Source of the DNA: an uncultured Rhodoferax sp.
GTDB lineage: Bacteria > Pseudomonadota > Gammaproteobacteria > Burkholderiales > Burkholderiaceae_C
Assembly (NCBI RefSeq): GCF_946221635.1
Contig: NZ_CAMIHB010000004.1
Coordinates: 124,001 to 188,000, forward strand
DNA length: 64,000 nt
Reading direction: 5' to 3'
Positions 57,231 to 64,000 of the stretch are shown here, one piece after another. Both the position numbers and the translations under genes were made by a program. Within the stretch, counting starts at the first letter, position 1; the number at the start of each line of letters is the position of its first letter. The notes beneath the pieces were generated by a model that was not told the DNA's origin, did no database searches, and saw only the letters and a program-made list of their open reading frames with translations.

Positions 57231-58256
57231 ATGGCAAAACGCCGCCACATCCTGAACCTGGCCCTGGCCACCTCCCTCACCAGCGTCGCAGCCGTGGGCG
57301 CCCTGGCCCAGCAAGCCCCCGCACCGGTCACGCTGCTCAACGTGTCGTACGACCCGACGCGCGAGCTGTACGTGGAATTCAACGCCGCTTTCAGCAAGTT
57401 CTGGAAAGCCAAGACCGGCCAGGACGTGACCATCAAGCAAAGCCACGGCGGCTCGGGCAAGCAGGCGCGCTCCATCATCGACGGCCTGGACGCCGACGTG
57501 GCCACGCTGGCGCTGGCGGGTGACACCGATGCGATTGCCAAAAACGGCGGCTGGATTGCCAAGGACTGGCAAAAACGCCTGCCCCACAACGCCTCGCCCT
57601 ACACCTCCACCATCGTGCTGGCGGTGCGCGAGGGCAACCCCAAGGGCATCAAGGACTGGGACGACCTGATCCGTCCCGACATCAAGGTCATTACCCCCAA
57701 CCCCAAGACCAGTGGCGGCGCCCGCTGGAACTACCTGGCCGCCTGGGAGTTTGCCAAGCGCAAGTACGGCAGCGATGCCAAGGCCAAGGAATTCGTCGCC
57801 AAGCTGTTTGCCAACGTGCCCATCCTGGACACCGGCGCGCGTGGCTCCACCATCACCTTTGCCCAGCGCAACCAGGGCGACGTGCTGATCGCCTGGGAAA
57901 ACGAGGCCTACCTGCTGGAAAAGGAATTTGGCGCCAAGTTCGACGTGGTCGCGCCCAGCTTGAGCATCCTGGCCGAACCCGCCGTCTCGGTGGTCGACAA
58001 GAACGTGGACAAGAAGGGCACGCGTGCCGTGGCCACCGCCTACCTGGAGTACCTGTACACCGAAGAAGGCCAGGACATTGCCGGCAAGAACTTCTACCGC
58101 CCCGCCGTCTCGGCCAAGGCGCAGGCCAAGTACGCCAAGCAGTTTCCCAAGATCAACCTGTTCACCATCGACCAGGCCTTTGGCGGCTGGGACAAGGCGG
58201 ACAAGGAACACTTTGCCGACGGCGGCAGTTTTGACCAGATCTACACCAAAAAATAA
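57231..58256 (+). CDS. sbp: Sulfate/thiosulfate ABC transporter, periplasmic binding protein
   Basis: A 341-residue protein with a signal peptide (LALATSLTSVAAVGALA, cleavage near AQQ). Sulfate-binding motifs are present: LNVSYDPTRELYVEFN near the start, KQSHGGSGKQARSIIDGLDA, NPKTSGGARWNYLAAW and the C-terminal GGWDKADKEHF. The ATG at 57231 has TTGGAG upstream. The cysT-cysW-cysA membrane components are not in the window, so it may serve a transporter encoded elsewhere. SsuE and a sulfonate-type locus follow. Confidence 0.94.
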   Translation: MAKRRHILNLALATSLTSVAAVGALAQQAPAPVTLLNVSYDPTRELYVEFNAAFSKFWKAKTGQDVTIKQSHGGSGKQARSIIDGLDADVATLALAGDTDAIAKNGGWIAKDWQKRLPHNASPYTSTIVLAVREGNPKGIKDWDDLIRPDIKVITPNPKTSGGARWNYLAAWEFAKRKYGSDAKAKEFVAKLFANVPILDTGARGSTITFAQRNQGDVLIAWENEAYLLEKEFGAKFDVVAPSLSILAEPAVSVVDKNVDKKGTRAVATAYLEYLYTEEGQDIAGKNFYRPAVSAKAQAKYAKQFPKINLFTIDQAFGGWDKADKEHFADGGSFDQIYTKK

Positions 58257-58257
58257 C

Positions 58258-58317
58258 CAAATTGGCCTCTAGCGCCCGTGGAATATGCGCAAACAGCTCC
58301 TATTTTCATAGCGCATA
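58258..58317 (+). repeat. Dispersed intergenic repeat, copy G
   Basis: TTGGCCTCTAGCGCCCGTGG continues AATATGCGCAAACAGCTCCT and TTTTCATAGCGCATAG. The copy lies between sbp and the FMN reductase gene. Confidence 0.8.
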
Positions 58318-58335
58318 GGCTGCAAGGAGTCTTCT

Positions 58336-58926
58336 ATGTCGGTTCTTTTGATTGCAGGCAGCCCCTCGGAACGCTCGCGCACCGCCGCCCTGCTGGAGGC
58401 CACGGGCCAACGGCTGGAGGCGCGCGGTGTGCAGGTCGACCGGCTGCGGGTGCGGGACCTCTCGCCCCAGGCCCTGCTGCTGGCTGACTTTGGCCACCCC
58501 TCCATCAGCCAGGCCACGGGCCAGGTGGCGCGGGCGGACGTGGTCATCGTTGCCACCCCGGTTTACAAGGCGGCCTACAGCGGCGTGCTCAAGGTGTTTT
58601 TGGACCTGCTACCGCAGGACGGCTTCAAAAACAAGGTGGTGCTGCCACTGGCCACCGGTGGCAGCCCGCACCACATGCTGGCGCTGGACTACTCCCTGCG
58701 GCCGGTGCTGCAGTCACTGGGCGCCAAACACATCCTCCCCGGCATCTACGCCACCGATGCGCAGGTGACGGTGACCGAAAGCGGGAGTTACCAAGTCGGC
58801 CTCGACATCGGCCGCCGGCTGGACGACGCCGTCAACACCCTGGTCACCGAAACCCTGCAGCCCGGCCTGGCCATTGCTGCGCGGTTTGCGCCGGTGGCGT
58901 TTTCGCAGGTGCAGTACAGCTCCTGA
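58336..58926 (+). CDS. ssuE: NADPH-dependent FMN reductase
   Basis: A 196-residue flavodoxin-like reductase: LIAGSPSERSRTAALLE (FMN phosphate loop), VIVATPVYKAAYSGVLKVFL and LPLATGGSPHHMLALDY, all typical of SsuE/MsuE. It supplies reduced FMN to a two-component monooxygenase. The gene at 59694 (opposite strand, 0.8 kb away) is such a monooxygenase. AAGGAG precedes the ATG. Confidence 0.92.
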   Translation: MSVLLIAGSPSERSRTAALLEATGQRLEARGVQVDRLRVRDLSPQALLLADFGHPSISQATGQVARADVVIVATPVYKAAYSGVLKVFLDLLPQDGFKNKVVLPLATGGSPHHMLALDYSLRPVLQSLGAKHILPGIYATDAQVTVTESGSYQVGLDIGRRLDDAVNTLVTETLQPGLAIAARFAPVAFSQVQYSS

Positions 58927-58961
58927 CCCTTCCCTCTTTCCTTCATTTTTCCGGAGCTCCC

Positions 58962-59177
58962 ATGTCCATCCAAGCCATCAACGTCCGCAACCAGTTCAAA
59001 GGCAAAGTCCGCGAGATCATTCGCGGCGATGTCGTCTCCGAAATCGACGTCGAAACCCCCTGGGGCATCGTCACCTCGGTCATCACCACCCGCTCGGTGG
59101 ACGACCTGCAACTGCAGATCGGCTCCGACGTCGTGGCCCTGGTCAAGTCCACCGAGGTGTCCATCGCCAAGCTCTGA
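58962..59177 (+). CDS. Molybdenum-pterin/molybdate-binding TOBE (Mop) protein
   Basis: A 71-residue protein consisting of one Mop/TOBE domain (INVRNQFKGKVREIIRGDVV, then VTSVITTRSVDDL and ALVKSTEVSIAKL). Such small proteins store molybdate as oligomers in the cytoplasm. It follows ssuE by 35 bp and shares its strand. A rho-independent terminator comes after. Confidence 0.92.
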   Translation: MSIQAINVRNQFKGKVREIIRGDVVSEIDVETPWGIVTSVITTRSVDDLQLQIGSDVVALVKSTEVSIAKL

Positions 59178-59210
59178 GGCTGGGCGCCCTGCGCGCCACC
59201 CCTTCCTCCA

Positions 59211-59243
59211 AAGCCTCGGGTCTTGCGACTTGGGGCTTTTTTG
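59211..59243 (+). terminator. Terminator after the Mop gene
   Basis: AAAGCC (59211-59216) pairs with GGCTTT, which runs into six T (59238-59243). The stem has mismatches, but the T-tract and the position at the end of the operon support it. Confidence 0.6.
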
Positions 59244-59316
59244 CGCCTGCCGTGTGCCGGACCCAACACGCTAAGCTAGGCCGCTTTTCACCACCGCGCC
59301 CGCCCAGCCCTGCTGC

Positions 59317-59613
59317 ATGTCCAAGATCGGTTTTCTCATCATCGCCTTCACCGCACTGGGGCTCATGGTCTTGTCGGTATGGCGCGACCGCAAAAGCGCG
59401 CGCTGGCGCAGCCAAGGTCTGTGCCACCAATGTGGCGCCCCCCTGGGCGCGGGCAGCCTCTCCGTCCCGCAGCATCTGCTGAGCCCGGCCAAGAAAGTCC
59501 GCATCTGCGGCGGCTGTGCCCAGGAGCGGCGCATCCAGCGCTGGATCTTGGCCAGCTTCGCGCTGCTGGGGCTCGTGGCCGCTGGCATCTGGTACCTGGT
59601 GCGCCAGGCCTGA
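59317..59613 (+). CDS. Small membrane protein with a zinc-ribbon-like core
   Basis: A 98-residue protein. A membrane helix at each end (IGFLIIAFTALGLMVLSVW; WILASFALLGLVAAGIWYL) flanks a soluble core with CHQCGAPL and ICGGCAQE. The four cysteines have the CxxC...CxxC spacing of a zinc ribbon. I do not recognise a family. It has no clear partner, lying between the Mop gene and the convergent monooxygenase gene. Confidence 0.75.
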   Translation: MSKIGFLIIAFTALGLMVLSVWRDRKSARWRSQGLCHQCGAPLGAGSLSVPQHLLSPAKKVRICGGCAQERRIQRWILASFALLGLVAAGIWYLVRQA

Positions 59614-59620
59614 ACGCAGC

Positions 59621-59657
59621 AAAGCCCTGCACACCGCGCACGCGATGCCAGGGCTTT
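59621..59657. terminator. Stem-loop between convergent genes
   Basis: AAAGCCCTG (59621-59629) and CAGGGCTTT (59649-59657) make a perfect 9-bp stem. No long T-run follows on either strand, but the AAA/TTT ends allow a weak bidirectional terminator. Confidence 0.55.
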
Positions 59658-59693
59658 GGAAAGAAAAGCGCGGCAAGCGCGCGGGACGCGGGC

Positions 59694-61046
59694 CTACGCC
59701 GCCTTTTGCTTGGCGACAGTGAACTGGTTCACCGGCCGCTCCAGCCCCAGGTTTTCGCGCAGCGTGCTGCCTTCGTAGGCGGTGCGGAACAGGCCGCGGC
59801 GCTGCAGCTCGGGGATGACCAGCTCCACAAAGTCATCCAACGACTCGGGCAACACGGGTGGCATGACGTTGAAGCCGTCGGCCGCGCCGTTTTCAAACCA
59901 CAGCTGCATCTGGTCGGCAATCGTTTGCGGCGTGCCCACCACCACCCAGTGGCCGCGCGCACCGGCCAGGTACTCGTAGAGCTGGCGCACCGTGAGCTTG
60001 TCGCGACGCGCCAGTTCCAGCACCACATGGGCGCGGCTGTTGCGGCCAATGGGCGGCTGCGGAATGTAGGGCGGCGGTGCGTCCAGGTTCCACTTGCTCA
60101 GATCTTCTCCCGGCCAGAACGGCGCAATGGTGCTCAGGCCCACGCTGGGGTGGATGAGTTTTTGCAGCTCGGCCCCTTTGGCCTCGGCCTCTTCCTGCGT
60201 GCGACCCACCACGGGCGAGATGCCGGGCAGCACCAGCAACTGCTCGGGGCGGCGGCCGTACTTGGCCAAACGGCCTTTTACATCGGCATAAAACGCTTGC
60301 GCCTCGGCCAGGCTGGTCCAGGCGGTGAAGATGGCCTCGGCCGTGGCAGCGGCCAGTTCCTTGCCAGGCTCGGACGAGCCGGCCTGCACGATCACCGGGT
60401 AACCCTGGGGCGAGCGCTCGATGTTGAGCGGGCCTTTGACCTTGAGGTGCTTGCCCACGTGGTTGAGTGTGTGCAGCTTGGCGGGGTCAAAGTACACACC
60501 GCTGGCCGGGTCGCGGCTGAAGGCGTCGTCTTCAAAGCTGTCCCACAGGCCCTTCACCACGTCCACAAACTCATGCGAACGCTCGTAGCGCGTCTCGGGG
60601 TCGGGGTGTTTGTCCAGGCCAAAGTTGCCGTACACGTTTTCTGCGCTGGTGGTCACCACGTTCCAGGCCGCGCGGCCCTTGCTGATGTGGTCCAGCGAAG
60701 CGAACTTGCGCGCCAGCAGGTACGGGTCTTCGTAGGTGGTGGAAGCCGTGGCCACAAAGCCAATGTGCTTGGTGGCCGTGGCCAACGCAGCCCACAGCGT
60801 GACAGGCTCAAAGTGCGAGACCCGGCCCTGGCGGCTGAAGGCCTCGTCATCACCGTCGAACCAGAGGCCGGGGCTGTCGGCCACAAACACCTGGTCGAAC
60901 AGGCCGCGCTCGGCCGTTTTGGCGACTTCGATGTAGTGATCGATATTGGTGCCGGAGTCGATCTGTGCGCCGGGGTGGCGCCAGGCGGCGATGTGGTGGC
61001 CCGTGGCCATGATGAATGCGCCCAGGCGCAGTTTGCGGTCAGACAT
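59694..61046 (-). CDS. FMNH2-dependent monooxygenase (NtaA/SnaA/DszA family)
   Basis: A 450-residue bacterial-luciferase-like monooxygenase. Family blocks are present: LGAFIMATGHHIAAWRHP at the start, FDQVFVADSPG, TASTTYEDPYLLARKFASLD, GRAAWNVVTTSAENVYGNFG and QAGSSEPGKELAA. Such enzymes use FMNH2 from a separate reductase, here plausibly SsuE, to oxidise sulfonates, sulfones or chelators. The ATG at 61046 has AAGGA upstream; the open frame extends further but overlaps the permease gene. It is the last gene of the operon with the ABC transporter, 38 bp after the permease, so the transported compound is its likely substrate. Confidence 0.92.
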   Translation of the reverse strand: MSDRKLRLGAFIMATGHHIAAWRHPGAQIDSGTNIDHYIEVAKTAERGLFDQVFVADSPGLWFDGDDEAFSRQGRVSHFEPVTLWAALATATKHIGFVATASTTYEDPYLLARKFASLDHISKGRAAWNVVTTSAENVYGNFGLDKHPDPETRYERSHEFVDVVKGLWDSFEDDAFSRDPASGVYFDPAKLHTLNHVGKHLKVKGPLNIERSPQGYPVIVQAGSSEPGKELAAATAEAIFTAWTSLAEAQAFYADVKGRLAKYGRRPEQLLVLPGISPVVGRTQEEAEAKGAELQKLIHPSVGLSTIAPFWPGEDLSKWNLDAPPPYIPQPPIGRNSRAHVVLELARRDKLTVRQLYEYLAGARGHWVVVGTPQTIADQMQLWFENGAADGFNVMPPVLPESLDDFVELVIPELQRRGLFRTAYEGSTLRENLGLERPVNQFTVAKQKAA

Positions 61047-61084
61047 GGGGTTCCTTGTTGCGAATGAAAATTTCAAATGGGAAA

Positions 61085-61924
61085 TCAGGTGTTGCCCGTA
61101 CCGGGCTTCCAAGCGGTGAGGCGGCGCTCGGCCGCCTGCAGCAGCGCGTTGAAGACCACGCCAATCAGCGTGATGGCGATGATTCCGAAGTACATGTCGG
61201 CAATCAGAAAGCTGTACTGCGCATAAATGATCAGGTAGCCCAGGCCGGACTTGGCCCCCACCATCTCGGCCGCCACCAGCACCAAAATCGACGTCGCACT
61301 GGCCAGGCGGATGCCCACAAAAATGGTGGGCACCGACGCCGGCAGGATGACCTTGAGGAACAGCTGCCGCGCACTCGCCCCCATGGTGCGGGCCGACTTG
61401 ATCAGCAGCGGGTCCACCTGCTTGACGGCGGCAATGGTGTTGAGCAGCAGCGGCCAGGAGCAGGCATAGACCACCATGGCCACCTTGGACACCTCGCCAA
61501 TACCCAGCAACAGAATGAACACCGGCAACAAGGCCAGAGCCGCCGTGTTGCGCAGCAGCTCGATCAGCGGGTTGAGAAAGTGGCCCAGGCTGCGGTACCA
61601 GCCAATGGCCAGGCCCAGCGGCACGGCGTACACCGCGGCCAGGGCAAAGCCCCCCGCAGCGCGCCCCACACTGGCCGAGGTGTGCTGCCAGAGCTGGCCG
61701 TTCAAGGCCAGCGCCCAACCTGCGGCCAGCACCTCGCTCAGCGGGGGAAAGAAGGCCGGGTCGGTCAGCTCCAGCCGCGGGGCCAGCTCCCACCATGCGG
61801 CCAACGCAAGGATCAAGGCAGAGCGCCACCCCAGGTTCAGCACGTGGCGTAGCACGCGCAACCAGGGGGCGGGTGGGGCCAGTACCAGCGGGGCGTTACC
61901 GGCGGTCAACGAAACATCAGACAT
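61085..61924 (-). CDS. ABC transporter permease (SsuC/TauC-type)
   Basis: A 279-residue inner-membrane protein with six helices and the EAA-like loop VDPLLIKSARTMGASARQLF. It belongs to the nitrate/sulfonate/taurine permease group. The ATG at 61924 has AAGGAGA at good spacing and overlaps the ATPase stop by 8 bp. Confidence 0.93.
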   Translation of the reverse strand: MSDVSLTAGNAPLVLAPPAPWLRVLRHVLNLGWRSALILALAAWWELAPRLELTDPAFFPPLSEVLAAGWALALNGQLWQHTSASVGRAAGGFALAAVYAVPLGLAIGWYRSLGHFLNPLIELLRNTAALALLPVFILLLGIGEVSKVAMVVYACSWPLLLNTIAAVKQVDPLLIKSARTMGASARQLFLKVILPASVPTIFVGIRLASATSILVLVAAEMVGAKSGLGYLIIYAQYSFLIADMYFGIIAITLIGVVFNALLQAAERRLTAWKPGTGNT

Positions 61925-62771
61925 GGAAACTCTCCTTGCGGGCGGGTAGGGTTGCAATACGGGCACGGCGCTGCTGGCGCGCAACGGCCACCTCGTCGTG
62001 CAATAGGGACCAGATTTGGTGGCGCAGCTCACCAAACAGGGGCAGCGAGCGCACGTCCGGTGTGTCGGCACGCAGCGTGTCGGGGATGTCCACAATCTCC
62101 TTGATACGCCCCGGGCGCGAGGTCATCACCGCCACGCGTTGGCCCAGCACCACAGCCTCGTCAATGCCGTGGGTGATGAACACAATGGTTTTGCCGGTGC
62201 GGTGCCAGATGTCGACCAGCTCTTCCTGCAGGGTCTCGCGGGTTTGGGCATCCAGTGCGGCAAAAGGCTCGTCCATCAGCAGCACCTCGGGCTCGTAGGC
62301 CAGGCTGCGGGCAATGGCCACGCGCTGCTTCATGCCACCCGACATTTCGTGCGGGTAGTGGCGTGCAAAGGCGCTCAGGCCCACCAGATCCAGATAGGCA
62401 GCGGCCTTGGCGCGGCGCTCGCTGCGGCCCAGGCCGGCAATCTCCAGCCCGAAGGCCACGTTGTCCAGCGCCGTGAGCCAGGGGAACAGCGCGTACTGCT
62501 GGAACACCACGCCGCGGTCCCGCGCCGGGCCCGTGATGGGTTTGCCATCGATCAGCACGCGGCCGCTGGTAGGCAGCGTGAGGCCGGCCAGCAGGTCCAG
62601 CAGCGTGGACTTGCCGCAACCGCTGGGCCCCACCAGCACAAGAAACTCGCCGGCGCGCACCTCCAGGCTCACATCGTCCAGTGCCACGAAGCGCTGGTCC
62701 TGGCCTCCCTCTTCCGCGCGCGTGGTGAATTCCTTGCGCACATGCTCAAAGCGGATCTTGGCGGCGCTCAT
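61917..62771 (-). CDS. ABC transporter ATP-binding protein (SsuB/TauB-type)
   Basis: A 284-residue ATPase: Walker A GPSGCGKST, Q-loop FQQYALFPWLTALDNVAFGL (typical of the taurine/nitrate type), signature MSGGMKQRVAIARSL, Walker B VLLMDEPFAALD and H-loop ITHGIDEA. It overlaps both neighbours, so the three transporter genes are tightly coupled. Confidence 0.95.
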   Translation of the reverse strand: MSAAKIRFEHVRKEFTTRAEEGGQDQRFVALDDVSLEVRAGEFLVLVGPSGCGKSTLLDLLAGLTLPTSGRVLIDGKPITGPARDRGVVFQQYALFPWLTALDNVAFGLEIAGLGRSERRAKAAAYLDLVGLSAFARHYPHEMSGGMKQRVAIARSLAYEPEVLLMDEPFAALDAQTRETLQEELVDIWHRTGKTIVFITHGIDEAVVLGQRVAVMTSRPGRIKEIVDIPDTLRADTPDVRSLPLFGELRHQIWSLLHDEVAVARQQRRARIATLPARKESFHV

Positions 62772-63781
62772 TTGGCGGCCACTTTCGCGCCGGCGGCGTA
62801 GCTGTTCAGGGCATTGGTGTAGAGGTCGGTCGGCTTGATCTGGCCCGGCTTGATCAGGTCTTCCTTCACCAGCCAGTCAATCCAGACCTGCAGGTCCTTG
62901 TCCAGAATCACGCCGCCCACGGAAGGGATGCCGGTACTCTTCCAGTACTGGATGGCATCGGCGCTCTCGGCGCGGCCGCGTGCCTTGATGATGGACTCAA
63001 ATGTTGCGCGCACCTGGGCCGGCGGCGTGTTGCGCGCCCATTCGATGGAGCGGGCCAGCGCGCTCACCAGGTGCTTGCTGGCTTTGGGGTTTTGCTCAAT
63101 GAACCTGGTGCGCAGCACATAGGAGCCGGCCGTGAAGTTGCCAAACAACTCGCGGTCGGTAAACAGGGGGCGAATGCCACCGCGCTCCAGCGCCTTGTCG
63201 CGCAGGATGCCGCCCAAGGTGGTCACCTCCACCTGGTTCTGGCGCAGGGCCTGCTCGCCCGTCACGGGCGGGGTGATGACGAAGGTGACCTGCTTGGCCT
63301 CCTCATCGGTGATCTTGTTGCGCTCCAGGTACTCGCGCACGATGAAATCGTGGTGGGCACCCAGGGTGTTCATGGCCACCTTCTTGCCCAGCAGATCACG
63401 CGCTGTCTTGATGGGGCTGTCGCTCTTGACGTAGTAGCCACTCCAGGTGTTGTCGTCCACGCCGTAATAGCCCAGCACCGCCTTGACCGGTGCCCGCTTG
63501 GCAATGAGCTTGACCAGCGCTCCATTGAAGGCGCCGCCAATGTCGATGTCATTGCTCACCACGGCCTGCACGTCCTGCGGGCCGCTGATGGTGTTGCCCA
63601 CCCACTTGGCCTTGAGGGGGGCCAGGTAGCCCAGGTGTTCGGCCAGTTCGATCCAGATCACCTGGCCCACGGTGCCTTGGTAGCGGATCTCGGTGACCTC
63701 CAGGGCCTCTTGCGCCAAGGCCTGGCTGCTGATGCCCAGCGCCACCACCGCGGCCGCCAGGAGCTTGTAAATACGTCGCAT
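62768..63781 (-). CDS. ABC transporter, periplasmic sulfonate-type binding protein (SsuA-like)
   Basis: A 337-residue protein with a signal peptide (LLAAAVVALGISSQALA). The fold is that of SsuA/TauA proteins: IRYQGTVGQVIWIELAEHLG, VSNDIDIGGAFNGALVKLIA and the loop LGKKVAMNTLGAHHDFIVRE. It is the first gene of the operon and overlaps the ATPase gene by 4 bp (ATGA). An aliphatic or aromatic sulfonate is the most likely ligand given the monooxygenase. Confidence 0.9.
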   Translation of the reverse strand: MRRIYKLLAAAVVALGISSQALAQEALEVTEIRYQGTVGQVIWIELAEHLGYLAPLKAKWVGNTISGPQDVQAVVSNDIDIGGAFNGALVKLIAKRAPVKAVLGYYGVDDNTWSGYYVKSDSPIKTARDLLGKKVAMNTLGAHHDFIVREYLERNKITDEEAKQVTFVITPPVTGEQALRQNQVEVTTLGGILRDKALERGGIRPLFTDRELFGNFTAGSYVLRTRFIEQNPKASKHLVSALARSIEWARNTPPAQVRATFESIIKARGRAESADAIQYWKSTGIPSVGGVILDKDLQVWIDWLVKEDLIKPGQIKPTDLYTNALNSYAAGAKVAAK

Positions 63782-63860
63782 GCTTTTCCCTCGTTGGTTG
63801 TGAATGGGGCTCAGCGTAGGGCGCCCTGTTCATCACAGCAACGAAGGAAACGGCACATGC

Positions 63861-63885
63861 ATATGCGCTTTTGCGCGGCGCATAT
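63861..63885. promoter_or_regulatory. Inverted repeat in the divergent promoter of the sulfonate operon
   Basis: ATATGCGC (63861-63868) and GCGCATAT (63878-63885) form a perfect 8-bp dyad with a 9-bp spacer. It lies 80 bp from the SsuA-like start and 92 bp from the divergent start at 63977. A LysR-type site, for example for a CysB/Cbl/SsuR-like regulator, is plausible. Confidence 0.55.
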
Positions 63886-63976
63886 CGACATGCGGATCGG
63901 GCGCTTCGCAGCCGGGCCGCGGCTTCCTACGATGGCTGCGCCTTCCCCCTTCAACGCTGTTTCACAAGGAGTTTTC

Positions 63977-64000
63977 ATGTCTGCCGTGCTCAACCACCCC
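63977..64000 (+). CDS. Start of an unidentified gene running off the window
   Basis: An ATG with a perfect AAGGAG 7 bp upstream begins MSAVLNHP and continues past the right edge. It is divergent from the sulfonate operon. Eight residues are too few to name it; a related sulfur gene is possible from context. Confidence 0.6.

Noticed and set aside
1..64000. CRISPR arrays, tRNA or rRNA genes
   Set aside because: I looked for regularly spaced repeats and for cloverleaf or rRNA-like segments and saw none; the dispersed repeats are irregularly spaced.

Overview
The window is GC-rich chromosomal DNA of a Burkholderiales bacterium, most likely of the family Comamonadaceae (Rhodoferax/Acidovorax-like). 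Three things point there: the gene content, the codon use, and a short intergenic repeat with core TATTGCGCAAGCAGCTAT that occurs at least seven times, a kind of repeat I associate with that family. Most of the window is catabolic and transport genes in tight operons. I see no tRNA, rRNA, CRISPR array or intact mobile element.

Layout. 1-1838: end of a CoA-transferase gene and a DUF1479 dioxygenase-like gene. 1909-14966: a beta-glycoside locus with a GH2 beta-mannosidase, two LacI regulators, two GH1 beta-glucosidases, a complete sugar ABC transporter and a Gfo/Idh/MocA oxidoreductase. 14973-19756: L-lysine degradation by the 5-aminovalerate route (davB, davA, gcdH) with a LysR regulator. 19770-22616: a phosphoesterase lipoprotein, then a TetR regulator with a matching operator in front of a tiny membrane protein and an alpha/beta hydrolase. 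22722-28253: reductive pyrimidine degradation (preT, preA, hydA, beta-ureidopropionase) behind a RutR-like operator.

28254-33613 is an accessory patch. A rhomboid protease gene lies between the intact beta-ureidopropionase gene and a second diverged copy of that gene's 3' end. A ParD/ParE pair and a phosphatase-like gene follow. A Phd/VapC toxin-antitoxin pair then lies between an internally deleted remnant of the adenosine deaminase 3' end and the intact adenosine deaminase gene. Both arrangements read gene - cargo - extra 3' end, as expected for cargo inserted at gene 3' ends.

33610-48894 holds ordinary genes: reductases with divergent regulators, DTW protein, MFS transporter with a possible structured leader, MYG1 protein, TerC, periplasmic glutathione peroxidase, EamA exporter, MocR regulator and BenE. 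47935-55289 (minus strand) is a pentitol operon: ABC transporter, ribitol dehydrogenase, D-arabinitol dehydrogenase and AraC regulator. 55290-57230 is a low-GC insertion island with an IS3-family transposase remnant and a GDSL hydrolase, flanked by 120-bp direct repeats. 57231-64000 is a sulfur-acquisition region: sulfate-binding protein, SsuE-like FMN reductase, molybdate-binding Mop protein, and an FMNH2-dependent monooxygenase with its sulfonate-type ABC transporter.
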